In this document: positions 1 to 10,144 of the stretch, one piece after another
How positions within the stretch are numbered: position 1 is the first letter of the stretch
Layout: every line of letters begins with the position of its first letter
Origin: Basidiobolus heterosporus B8920
Taxonomy: Eukaryota > Basidiobolomycota > Basidiobolomycetes > Basidiobolales > Basidiobolaceae
Direction of reading: 5' to 3'
Length of the DNA: 16,136 bases
NCBI GenBank assembly: GCA_000697455.1
Contig: JNET01028749.1
Location: 1-16,136 of the forward strand
Program-made: the position numbers and the translations under genes
Notes under the pieces: model-generated
What the model saw: the letters and a program-made list of their open reading frames with translations, nothing else
The model's database searches: none
What the model was told of the DNA's origin: nothing

Positions 1-810
1 GAATATGCAGCCGAGATGCGTAATTTTATTTATCTCGTTGCGGACAAGGAAACACGAGAATGCATTGTTATAGATGCCGTAAGTTACTGCCATGTCTGAC
101 ACTATAGCATACTACTTGAACCAATACTCATCATCTATTGCTTCAAAACAGTGCTGGGATGCCACAGGGATCATCAACATTATTGAGAAACTCAAATTCA
201 AATTAGTTGGTGCTGTAGTTACTCACTATCACTTTGATCACGTAGGCGGTAAGTTCTCCGAGAGTCTTTGGTAATTCAAACATATGCACAGTACGCTTAT
301 GACATCGCAATAGGATACCCGCCACCGCCTTTCGATCAACTACCCATTCGGGTCTCAGGACTTGCGACTATTCTCAAGCGCTGGCCACACGTAAAAGCGT
401 ATATTCATAGCGCCGATATCAAATATCTACGGGAATCAAACCCTAATGTCGAGATCGAACGAATCATTCCAACCTGTCATAATTTTACACTAAAACTGGG
501 AGAAAAGACCAACCTTTCGTTTATCCACACTCCCGGGCACACACCGGGCAGTCAGTGCATCCTCGTAAACGAAACTCGACTCTATTCTGGAGATACACTG
601 TTCTTGGGGCATTGCGGACGGTTAGATTTGCCAGGCGGGTGTAAACATGATATGTATGACACTTTACAGAGTGTGTTACGCCAGCTACCAGAAAGCATAG
701 TGGTCTACCCAGGTCACAACTATGGAGGTGCGTGGACCACAATTGGCCAGGAAAAATGGTATGGCGTACTGAAAGAAGTCACCAGGGAGAAGTTTGAGGA
801 GTCCCGGTAA
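1..810 (+). CDS. Metallo-beta-lactamase-fold hydrolase, glyoxalase II/ETHE1-like (5' partial)
   Basis: Exons 1-78, 152-248 and 314-810; introns 79-151 (GTAAGT..CAG) and 249-313 (GTAAGT..TAG). The spliced frame gives 223 visible residues; the N-terminus lies left of the window. The zinc-binding set of the family is complete: THYHFDH (H51, H53, D55, H56 of the visible protein), H134 in PGHTPGS, D152 in SGDTLF and H193 in YPGHNYGG. This is the glyoxalase II/persulfide-dioxygenase branch of the fold, whose members hydrolyse glutathione thioesters or oxidise glutathione persulfide. A histidine stands where many relatives have Gly before CGR (FLGHCGRLDLPGG). The YPPPPFDQLPI segment after the first motif is typical of a eukaryotic subgroup without a firm assigned substrate. 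Splicing is supported because the intron positions restore HVGGYPPPPFD. The tail faces the SF3a2 gene 217 bp away. The fold is sure; the substrate is not. Confidence 0.88.
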
Positions 811-1027
811 ATCGGACCCACGATACCCAAAACCCAACCGCCACCAACGTGCCTTTTCTGTATAATACACTTTAATTCACACATTTACACGCTTATCTTA
901 TCACTTGTTCATAACACTAAGCCAAACAAATTTACCATAAACTTATTTTTCAAAATATCTTTTCCCATGAAGAAGATCGATTTCATTATAAGCGTGATGA
1001 GTAACGACGAAAGTAAAATGTACAAGA

Positions 1028-1771
1028 TTATTTAACTGGGGGTGGTGCGCTAAAAGGGTTAAGTGGATTTGCTACAGGAGCTCTCATATATGAAGCTTCC
1101 ATCATATCTGCTACTGGACGCTCGTTTTTGAAAAAGAATTGGAGGGAAAACTGCTTGCTATCAGGGTCCCAGTGAGTAAAGAACTTTCCTTCGCCTTTGT
1201 CAATCTCTCGACTCTGAACCTTGAAGGCAATGGTTTCGTATGGTTCTGCGGCAAACAATAAATATTGATATAGTCGGTTGGGTGGCTCAATGCGCTGTTC
1301 ATAAGCGGACATAAAACGATGGCGAGGGTTCACTTCAGTGCCAACTTCAGGGTACTGAATTTGAAACAACAATCCAAATTGTCGAGTGACAGGATCTCTT
1401 ACTTTAGTGACTTTGTATCCAGGGCGGCCAATCTTGATGACATTCTTCTTCACCATGATCTGTGGTTGGGCGATCAGCCCAGGCTGGATTCCTGATTCTT
1501 TAGCCTCTCTAGCCGCACGTCGGGCCAAGTTGGTTTGATGTTTTTTTCCCTGGGTGTGAGCCAAGTAACTACCTTCGTTGGTGTGAAGAGTTAAACAAAG
1601 TTTACATTCGTATGAACCTAAATGGTTTTTCATAAAGTACGGATCTTTCGCGAGATCGATCGTTTCCAGTGCGAGTTTACGTAAACGTTCTCTTCTGTCT
1701 ACATTCGATTCGGAATGCCCTGCAACACCCGCAGAACCGGGTTTCGAACCGGCACGGTTTTGAAAATCCAT
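1028..1771 (-). CDS. SF3A2: Splicing factor 3a subunit 2 (SF3a66/Prp11/Sap62)
   Basis: A single uninterrupted frame of 247 residues, start to stop. SF3a2 is a subunit of the U2 snRNP SF3a complex, which acts in the nucleus when the U2 snRNP engages the branch site. The matrin-type U1-like zinc finger has C56, C59, H72 and H78 (YECKLCLTLHTN ... HTQGKKHQTNLARRAARE). The N-terminal MDFQNRAGSKPGS and the downstream IGRPGYKVTK, LLFQIQYPE and FFTHWDPDSKQFSLQFFF blocks are hallmarks of the family. The length matches fungal members, and the proline-rich C-terminal heptad tail of the human protein is absent (only a short APPPVK end). The gene has no intron, unlike most neighbours. It is divergent from the formin gene, with about 570 bp between starts. 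Identification is certain on motif grounds. Confidence 0.97.
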   Translation of the reverse strand: MDFQNRAGSKPGSAGVAGHSESNVDRRERLRKLALETIDLAKDPYFMKNHLGSYECKLCLTLHTNEGSYLAHTQGKKHQTNLARRAAREAKESGIQPGLIAQPQIMVKKNVIKIGRPGYKVTKVRDPVTRQFGLLFQIQYPEVGTEVNPRHRFMSAYEQRIEPPNRLYQYLLFAAEPYETIAFKVQSREIDKGEGKFFTHWDPDSKQFSLQFFFKNERPVADMMEASYMRAPVANPLNPFSAPPPVK

Positions 1772-2343
1772 CCTCTTGAGTTATTTCTTACGTTGTTGGT
1801 TAGCTCACTATGTACGCTCAAGCTTCAACCTAACTATCGTGTAAGGTTCTTTAAAAGAAATACGCAGATTTCATGAGTGTCGAGTTGATCAGTTCATCAC
1901 TTGGTTACGTGAATGATAGATGATTTTTTCACTTTTTTTCTGTCCAATGAATATATATATCGCTGCGTGTTTAAAAGGTGGTTTAATACTGGAATCGGGT
2001 TTAAAATACAACTTAGTTATGCTATATACATAAAGTTTGCGATATCTTACAATTTCTTGAATTCTAGTACTATTGTGAGATTCGACTCGTCTTAACGTTA
2101 CATATATTTTTAGGTTATCGAAGTTTTCAATTGGGCTACGCTTATCATTTGTTGAAAGAAACTATCATCTGAGAGTAGCAGCCTACTTGAGCCCGTCTTT
2201 GTGATAGGATTTCATTGGACAGGGTTAGGCTGAAGTTGAGACCTTAGAGCTGCTTCTTGTTGCCTTGACTATTGCTATTATTTAAGCATTCCACTTTCTT
2301 TTCTGAGCGGCTCAACTCTTAGTACTTAGTTTGTGTGAGTTCG
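1772..2343. promoter_or_regulatory. Divergent intergenic region between SF3a2 and formin
   Basis: About 570 bp separate the two start codons, so promoters of both genes must lie here. I see A/T-rich stretches (for example around 1950-2050) and a CCAAT at 1944-1948, but no motif I would call a defined promoter element. A pyrimidine-rich stretch ending in TTAG at 2319-2322 resembles an intron 3' end. The formin may therefore have a 5' UTR intron or an upstream exon that I could not resolve. Confidence 0.4.
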
Positions 2344-5300
2344 ATGGCTACTTTTATCAGAGACGAGGATGTACCTCGTCTCTTCGAAGAGCTGTTGGTA
2401 CGTTTGTTATGCCTGCTCATTGCGAAGTGTTTTCTTAAGCTTACCGTGTATTGCCTTGATAATTAGAATGAGATGGGTCTGGATGATTCTAAAAAGGCCC
2501 CTTTGAGACTGCTTTCGATTCAACAGAAGAAGGGCATGCTTACAGCACAGAAAGATTTGCGAGCACAAGATGTACGTTGTATTCTCGATACCAAACATAC
2601 TTATCGAATATAAGTATTGAGACTAGAGTGTATTTAGGCAAGAAATCGACGCTCTGGGCGTTTTGACAGCATGCCGGAATTTTACATCCGTAAACTGACC
2701 GAAGTGGATATACGATACCTTTCTGTTAAGGATTTATCCTCCTTACGGGTTTCCTTAACCACTCAAGCCTTAACGTAGGTGTCCAAGAGAGGTTGATGTA
2801 TTAGAAGGATAATTAATAGTAGGTTTCTACAGGTGGGTCAACCAATTTATACAACTAAAAGGCCTTCGTCATCTCTCGAATATCCTTGTTTCACTTAGTA
2901 ATAAGCGCCGAAGGTATTATCACTTACAGTCATCTGCTGTAGCCATATACTTACGTTGAGTTTTGCAGGTCAGATTCCGATAACCAGATAGAACATGAAG
3001 TAGTCCGTTGTCTAAAAGCCCTGTTCAACACTAAAGTAAATACAACAATTGATCCTCACATCTTTCCTTGTTCGTTTTGCTTATATTCTTGCTAGTGTGG
3101 AATTAAAGACGCACTAGATCAACCTAGGTCCGTAACAAATCTATGCTTCTCACTAGATTCTCCTCTACTTAGCACCCGAAAATTGGTGGTTGAGGTGATG
3201 ATTTTCCTGTGCCATTACCAGCTCCCAGTTGGTCTCAACCACGTACTGAAAGGGATACGAACAGTTGAGGAGGCACGCACGCAGTACGCACCATTCGATG
3301 CTTGGTTGCGGCCTTTCGAATCGACTATTGATGGTCGAGGACGCGTGGTATCTTTGTCAATCTCTGCCCAGAACAATGATCATGATATCATGGATTACAC
3401 GGTAAGTAGAAGAATCCTTTAGCCACGTATGGGACAGTCATGTAATGATCTATATATTTCCCAGCTGTCCAATTTGATCTTGCTGAATAGCATCGTTGGC
3501 AATTGTAATGAGATAGAGTTAAGAATTCATATTCGAACTCAGATGAACGCGGCTGGACTTCGGAGAGTCATTCGAGTATGTATTAGCTAATATCCAGGTG
3601 TTTGTTATAATAATCTTATGCCATGGTTTTTTGCAGAAAGTGAAAACATTTGCCAGCGAGGCCATAAACCTACAAGTATCCAAGTATCTCTTCGAAGCGG
3701 AGCAGGATCTTCTGTACTTGATGGACGACCGCCCAGTGGAGACCGACGATACTTCTTCCATCGTGGCTCCTTCATTACCCGATACTTCAGATCCATTCAC
3801 CTTATTTCAAATGCTCCTATCTTCGGTCGAGGGGACACCCTGTTATAACCATTTCCTATCCATCCTACAGCACATGATAATGATTCCTCCAGACCCTATG
3901 ACCAAGTTCGTAAAAGCTCTATAGTTGACTGTACCCACAGCATTCTCAAGATCTTTATCATTGTAGGCAAAAGTTTTACAAGCTGATTGATAAGCTTGTG
4001 ATGCAGATTATCCTTGACGAGTCGGGAATGCCAAACGATCTGTCGAGTGTGTACGGAGTCTCCGTAGGGAACATTCTTTCGCGGTTCGGAAATGAGGACA
4101 AAATCGACGAACTACAAGTGGAACTTCAAAAGGCGCAAACACAGGCAGCAGAAGCTCACAAGAAACAGTCAGAGCTTGAAATGGAGTTAGGGATGATCAA
4201 CGATGGACTTTTTGGTAACATGAAGACTCGAATCACCTCACTTGAGAGCATGCTAGCTATGTCGCGAAATACGGTTGAGCTTCAGAAAAGTCAGCTCGCG
4301 CAATTAACTGACGAACTGAGCCAATTGAAATCTGGGAATACCGGAGCACAATATGTTGCTCCCTCATTGACATTTCCTACGGCATTTTCTTTTCCAAACG
4401 CTGAGGATTACTTGCCTTTATCTAGTACCCACAATACTAGACCACCCACGATGGTCAACCCACCAGACTCAACCGAGAGCTATTGGGACACCCAGACAAT
4501 ACCGATGCCTAACCCTAGTATAGGCCATGATGTTGGACCATCTTTACCAGTCAACCCCTCACATACTACTACGAATTACTCAGCCACCCAGGCTATACCG
4601 ATGCCCAACCCAAGTGTGAGCCACAATGTTGCAGCACCTACAGCAGCCAACCCACCTGGGACGAACGACAGTTACTGGGATGCCCACACTATACCGATGC
4701 CGGGTACAGCGTTTAGCCCATCTGAGGCGACCGAGAATTACTGGAGCACTGAGACTATGCCAATGCCAAACCCAGGTACCCACCATCAGAGTAACTTGGG
4801 CGCAATGCCATATATGCCTTCAAAATCGGGCGAGGGATTGGCTGAAATTAGTCAACCGGGCATCCCACCTGAGTTACCTCATTCTCCTACTTACCCACAT
4901 TATACCGAAGGCCATTCTCCAGTTTCACCAGGTATGTTGTTTTGTCTATTTCCATGTTATAAGATTGTTGCTCAAACTCGTACCATCAAGCTCCACATAC
5001 ACAATACCCTGGACAATATGGCAGCCATTTGTACGCCTCAAATACCACCCCCACAGCACCTTCAGCATTCGCCCCATTCAGCTCCGGGTATGCTAGTGAC
5101 TACCATGGTGGTGCACCTCCGACCCAATATATCCCACAGATCGGAGGCTATCCATTCCCCACCTTACCAGGTCAGAGTCAAGGCTACAGTTATTATGATC
5201 AATACAATTATGATACTTTTCCATCCACACCTCATTATGACCAGCAATATCAAGGACATAATGCACCCAGTACAAACTTCAATATGCCTACAAGTCCACT

Positions 5301-7712
5301 AAGTGGTCATCCATCTATACCTCCACTTCTACCTCCGCGGCCTTCCGAGATACAACCAGCGTCGCCAAATGGAATATCTGCGGTCCAGAATTTTGTGCCG
5401 CCTCAAAGAGTTGATAGTGAATTACAGGCTAGCAACAGTGACCCAGATGAACTGATTGCATCTACAGAGACGAAATTATCTGAGATTTCTTTGAGTGAGG
5501 TTACTCCGACTGGAACAATTCAACAACCGTCATCTTCGCCGGATGTAATTCCACCAACAGCTGCTGATGCTGTTTCTTCACCCTCACAGCCTCCAGTATC
5601 TTCTGAAGCCATTCCGTCCCCGCCGCCGCCACCCCCTTCAGTATCCTCTGGTACCACTGCTCCACCACCCCCTGCTCCGCCACCGCCGCCACCTCCATCC
5701 TCTACTAGTGCGGGACCACCACCGCCACCTCCACCACCTGCTCCAGGTGCACCACCCCCTCCTCCCCCTGTGCCAGGATTTGCTGGGAAAGCCGCTGGAC
5801 CAGCTCCGCCACCTGTCCCAACTGCACCACACTCTGGAAGATACTGGGTAACTAAGCAAAAGCTTAGACAACTGAACTGGACTAAGCTGCATGATCATGA
5901 ACTTTCCGGCACCGTCTGGCAAGACAAACAGCAAATAGCGAAGCATGAGGAGGAACTTGCCACTAAGTTTAGTGGAGAGGGTGTATTTGTTGCTATCGAA
6001 GAGAAGTTCCCCTCCAAACCATCAGTAGTGAAGATTAAGGGTAAGAGTAGGGTGAATATTTCAAATAGGACCACTAGAAGACTAATAATTATCATCAGCC
6101 GAAGTTGAAAAGGAAGAGCTAGAGGAGATCATGGTGTTGGACCCAAGAAGAATCCAAAATATCAGTAAGTTCACTCGTCTACAATACAAACGATGCTGAA
6201 TGGTTCTTTCATACTGAACACACTTTTAGACATTGCGCTCTCAAAGTGCAAAAACATGAGCCCTTCCCAAATCAAGGAAGCAATTCTGGATATGAATGAA
6301 TTTGTGATGACAACTGACTTGCTTGAACAGTTGAAAAAATATATCCCAACTGATGACGAGGTAAGCTCTAAAGCAATTGTACGCGTCTATAACAACCTCG
6401 AGTTAACCCACGATGATCATAGGTTAAGCTTCTTGAGCCTTTCCTTGAGGATAGCAGTCAGCTGAGTCGTGCTGAGCAGTTCTTTGTCGAGGTGAGTATT
6501 GCGTGATAGAGAGTTTAGCAACAACGAATGGATTTAGATTCAATGGCTTTTGCGCATAGGTGATGTCAATCGAGAGGTATCATCAACGACTCAATATCAT
6601 GTATTTCAAGCAAACGTACAAAGAGAAATACGATGGAATACAACAGGTACTTGGGAATCTTACCTGGGCGGTACGCGCCTCTCTTTCGATTAACCTTTTC
6701 ACTTTTCTATAGGCCTGCAAAATGATCTACGAGACTTCCAACACTCTCAAGAACAGTAAACTTGTCCCCAAGTTTCTCGAGGTATTGAAGTTTGTATGTT
6801 ATGTAAGGTAGAATGTGTGTTGATCAGCCTCACTTGTAGATGATCTTGACCGTTGGTAACTTCATGAATACTGGTTTTCGTGGAAACGCGTCTGGCTTCA
6901 AAATTGCCAGTGTGAACAGACTGACCGATACGAAAACCACCGATAACAAGTCCACTTTATTACATTTCCTGGTTGACGTGACCGAAAGTAAGCTACCCGA
7001 CCTGCTTCAAATTGTCGATGAACTCAAGAATGTCCACGAAGCATGTCGTATCTCTATGCCTGACGTTAAGGAGGATTTCGAGTCGGTCAGAAAAGATCTT
7101 CTCTTTACCGAGAAGGAGATGTTGGAATATTTCAATGGACCAGAGTATGAAGACGATTCGTTTGCCTCGCAGGTAAAGGAGTTCTTGATCACCGCTAAGC
7201 AAAGCTTTGAAGACCTTAAGGTATATTGGGATGCGACCGAAGTCATGTACGTTAATTGCGTTAGACATTTTGGTGAGGACCCTAAACTCAGACCTGACGA
7301 ATTCTTCTCGGTCTTCAAACGGTTCTTGATCGATATTGAGAGGGTACGTAAAGAAATCGAGGCTGAAAAGAGAAAGATCCTTGCTGCTGAGAAGAAAGCC
7401 AAGGCAGAACTAGAGAAGAAGGAGAGAGAGGCAGCTAGAAGAAAGCCTAAATTAGACCAGACCCAAAACCCAGAGATTAGGGAGGCTGTGGAAGAAGACA
7501 AAGGTGGTTTGGACCATCTCATGGACTCTCTACGGAAATGTAACGACATTGGAAGAATGAAGCAAGATTCTCGTAGGATGACACCTGCAGAACGTCTCCG
7601 TAATGACCAAGCTCGAAAGAATTTGGATAACCTTTCAGAGCAAGCTCGTCAATTGTTGAATGACATTAACCAGGATATTGGGGATATGGGCTTTGCAGCT
7701 GTTGAAGCTTAG
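2344..7712 (+). CDS. Diaphanous-related formin (actin nucleator, Bni1/SepA/For3-type)
   Basis: Sixteen exons: 2344-2397, 2467-2571, 2638-2774, 2833-2913, 2969-3035, 3096-3401, 3465-3575, 3637-3909, 3974-4931, 4991-6040, 6099-6164, 6230-6360, 6423-6491, 6560-6670, 6713-6781, 6840-7712. They total 4461 nt, or 1486 residues, in frame throughout. Formins nucleate and processively elongate unbranched actin filaments at sites of polarity and at septa. Domains: Rho-GTPase-binding region from residue 10 (FEELLNEMGLDDSKKAPLR); FH3/armadillo region to about 410; coiled coil about 415-490; Pro/Asn-rich linker with repeats 546-645; FH1 about 905-978 with runs of up to eight prolines; FH2 about 981-1390 (LRQLNWTKL, GNFMNTG, DTKTTDNKSTLLHFL); DAD about 1418-1445 (GGLDHLMDSLRK followed by basic residues). 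Having both GBD and DAD implies autoinhibition released by a Rho-type GTPase. An in-frame stop lies at 2320-2322, but an upstream coding exon joined at 2323 is possible, so the start is the weakest point. Confidence 0.93.
4481..4774 (+). repeat. Degenerate protein repeat in formin linker (YW...TIPMPNP)
   Basis: Within formin exon 9, four copies of a motif of form [S/N]Y-W/S-x3-[T/A]-[I/M]-PMP-[N/G] occur: SYWDTQTIPMPNPS (from Y548), NYSATQAIPMPNPS, SYWDAHTIPMPGTA and NYWSTETMPMPNPG (from Y634). Spacing is about 25-40 residues. The DNA copies are clearly related (recurrent ccatg/ccgatgcc..aaccc). They lie between the coiled coil and FH1, a region with no assigned domain in formins. Confidence 0.75.
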
Positions 7713-7852
7713 AAAGCACACTTCTCAATGTTTCCTCCAATTAGCTCTTCCATCCCAAAGACATTGTATTAGTTGCTTCTTGAGCCCATTGTATTTTGTT
7801 TTATATTACTGCCATGTTTATTTATATTTCATTGACTATTAACTTAATCCAT

Positions 7853-7858
7853 AATAAA
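7853..7858 (+). terminator. Polyadenylation signal AATAAA, formin 3' end
   Basis: A canonical AATAAA hexamer lies 141 nt after the formin stop and 149 nt before the next start codon, in A/T-rich DNA. It is a reasonable 3'-end signal for the formin transcript. The rest of the 294-bp gap (7713-8006) shows nothing else I can name. Confidence 0.55.
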
Positions 7859-8006
7859 CCAATCAATACGATTAATCATGTTGTTCCCTTCTCCGAAGGA
7901 TAGATCAATCGATCTTTGACAATTCTCTCGGATCATACAATGAACAACCTAAGAGATAATTACAAACCGTGTACTTTGTCAACTTTATTCACCTGTAGCC
8001 TGCAGC

Positions 8007-10009
8007 ATGGAAGCACACGACAATCTTGTAGATCCTTCAGGAGATGCGATCCAACGTTTATGGGAATGGGCTACAAGGAATAATAGTTACTTAGACCCTC
8101 TAGAGATTCGCCTAAGTAAATTCTATACTCTGATTTCTTACCTTTTTCTCACTAAACGTTCCTTTTTCGAGTACAGACGAGAACGGATTTCGGGCGGTTT
8201 ATGCTAAACGGGATATCCAAGAAGAGGAAAAGATCGGCTCAATTCCCGGTAGTCTAGTGATTAGTCAAGAAACTGCGAGAGCTGCTCTTCCTGAATACTC
8301 CAGCCTACCTGGACATGTACTACTCAAGGTTTACTTGATTCATGAAAGACTCCGGGGACCAGACTCTTTTTGGTATCCATACATTGCTGTTCTTCCAAAA
8401 ACGTTTTCCACGCCTCTATGGTTCAGTACGGAAGAGTACAGCGTTCTCAAGGGTACCAACTTGGAGTTCGCTGCTGAAGAATACAAACAAAAGATCGATC
8501 AAGAGTTTGGTTTGGTCCAGAAGACCGTTAACTCCTCATCGATTAGCTCGCATCTAATAACAAGGTAAATTCAGTGCAATTCCTGGATATTAGACCATTT
8601 TCTAATGATCAACATAGAGAAATGTATTATTGGGCCACCACTGTGGTATCCTCACGTTCCTTTTCCAGCAAGCTAGACCCTAATGCCACTGATGCAGAAG
8701 ATCAACAGATTATGCTTCCTATGCTTGATATGTTGAACCATAAACTTCGCCAGCCCATCACCTGGAGTAACCACGAGGGCCAGGTGATGTTCATTTGCAA
8801 CCGAAAGGTGAATTCTGGTGAAGAGGTGTTCAATAACTACGGGGCGAAATCCAACGAAGAATGTAAGTTTATTTAGGGATCGAGCTCAAAGCCAGTAAGT
8901 GACTTAATGCGTTTCAGTGTTACAGGGTTATGGCTTCTGTATTGAGAACAACGAGGTCGATTACTTCGCACTGAAGATTAACTTCCGTGCTACTTCTACG
9001 GTTGATCTCAAGGAGTTACTGTTGCAGCGTCTTGATTTGACCGATTTCAAGCATTTCCTAAGACGCGATGGAGAAATCCCAGCAAATCTGGCCAAACAGA
9101 TTCGCGTTTTAGCAATGAATCGGTATGAATTGACTTCAAGCCAAGAACTTACTCAGGAAGGGCTTGAATTTCTCAATTATCGCAACGAGATCTCGATGCT
9201 TCAAATGTATCGCCAGCTACTTGCCCAACGTCTTCACGTATTGAATACCGCAATCCAACAGAGCTCAGTTCCGGAGAACCCCACCTACGCCTACAAAGCG
9301 GGAAAGATATATCGTGACGGTTGTTTGATACTTGTCTCGGCTCATATCCACTCTTTTTGCTAACCCTTCATTTTCTAGGCCAACTCGAGATTCTCCAGTT
9401 GCATTTTTCCAATGTTTCCGCTAGACTCTGCAAAGTACTCGGCGAAGTCACCCAAGAAATAGCATCTACCAACGATACCCCTGCTGAAGGCCAATTAGAC
9501 CTAGTGGCCTCTCTCGAGCATTTTCTGAATGCTGCTATCACTATGGAGGAGGTAGTAGCTGACGAAGAGTTTTTCCAAGTGATCACCAACAATGTCGATG
9601 GCCTTGATGAAGAAACAATCCTTGCCTTATTTATCATCCGGTCCAGTACTAACCCTAGTAGTCGCTGGTATAGCTCGTTAGCCAAGTACTCAAACTTCCG
9701 AGACCCCTATTATTCTACAGAGTAAGTGGCAGTCTTCTTTCGTCCTAGCTTCCACATCCTTACGTTCCATTCCAATTCAGTGCAGGTAGTCTTGGGTCTG
9801 AAGCACAAGAAGATCTCCTCAATCTTCAAGAAATGTATGATGCGCTATTTCCCTACCTGTCCACCACCAACCCAGATCTGTTCCCAGCCAATGCATACAC
9901 CTGGGAGAGATTCCTATGGGCCGCAGGAATCGTGGATTCATTGAGCATCACCATTCAAACACCAGATGGTGCAGCGATGGCCATTGTTCCCACGAATAGA
10001 TTAGATTGA
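8007..10009 (+). CDS. SET-domain lysine/histidine methyltransferase, Rubisco-LSMT/SETD3/SETD6 type
   Basis: Exons 8007-8115, 8177-8509, 8575-8862, 8918-9319, 9379-9721 and 9781-10009; 567 residues in frame. SET enzymes of this class use S-adenosylmethionine to methylate non-histone proteins. The split SET domain starts at ENGFRAVYAKRDI (about 38-50) and contains FWYPYIAVLP, SSRSF, DMLNH (N202, H203; cofactor contact) and EVFNNYG (Y236, catalytic-tyrosine position). A helical LSMT-type substrate-binding domain follows, from about residue 260 (KINFRATSTVDLKELLLQRL). Four introns are fixed by conserved sequence across the junction. Intron 2 (8510-8574, GTTTGG..CAG) is the least certain: an alternative 8527-8564 (38 nt) also keeps frame and adds nine residues. 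Intron 4 (9320-9378) needs a GTTGTT donor to restore YRDGQLEIL. The substrate cannot be read from sequence; in this class it may be a ribosomal protein, elongation factor or actin. Confidence 0.9.
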
Positions 10010-10081
10010 TTCGTTGACCTTCAGTTATTAGAATATAAATGTATGAGTAAATATTCATTTTTATGGTGGTACAAGCATGTC

Positions 10082-10087
10082 TTTATT
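10082..10087 (-). terminator. Polyadenylation signal (minus-strand AATAAA) for the STIMATE-like gene
   Basis: TTTATT on the plus strand reads AATAAA on the minus strand, 58 nt beyond the stop of the membrane-protein gene. It sits in the 135-bp gap between two convergent genes. Confidence 0.5.
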
Positions 10088-10144
10088 TGGAGCCAGATCT
10101 ATAATTGGGAGACCGGGGGCAGGAGAGACGCGAGAGATGGGATA

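Noticed and set aside
1913-2095. Plus-strand 60-codon frame and other short frames between SF3a2 and the formin
   Set aside because: No similarity I recognise and no sign of splicing into the formin; likely chance.
5501-5946. Antisense open frames rich in Trp/Arg and a plus-strand His/Leu-rich frame across 5501-5946
   Set aside because: They are frame shadows of the proline-codon FH1 tract of the formin.
2344-10009. Functional link between the formin and the neighbouring SET enzyme through actin histidine methylation (SETD3)
   Set aside because: The SET class includes enzymes with many substrates, and adjacency of unlinked genes in a compact genome is weak evidence.
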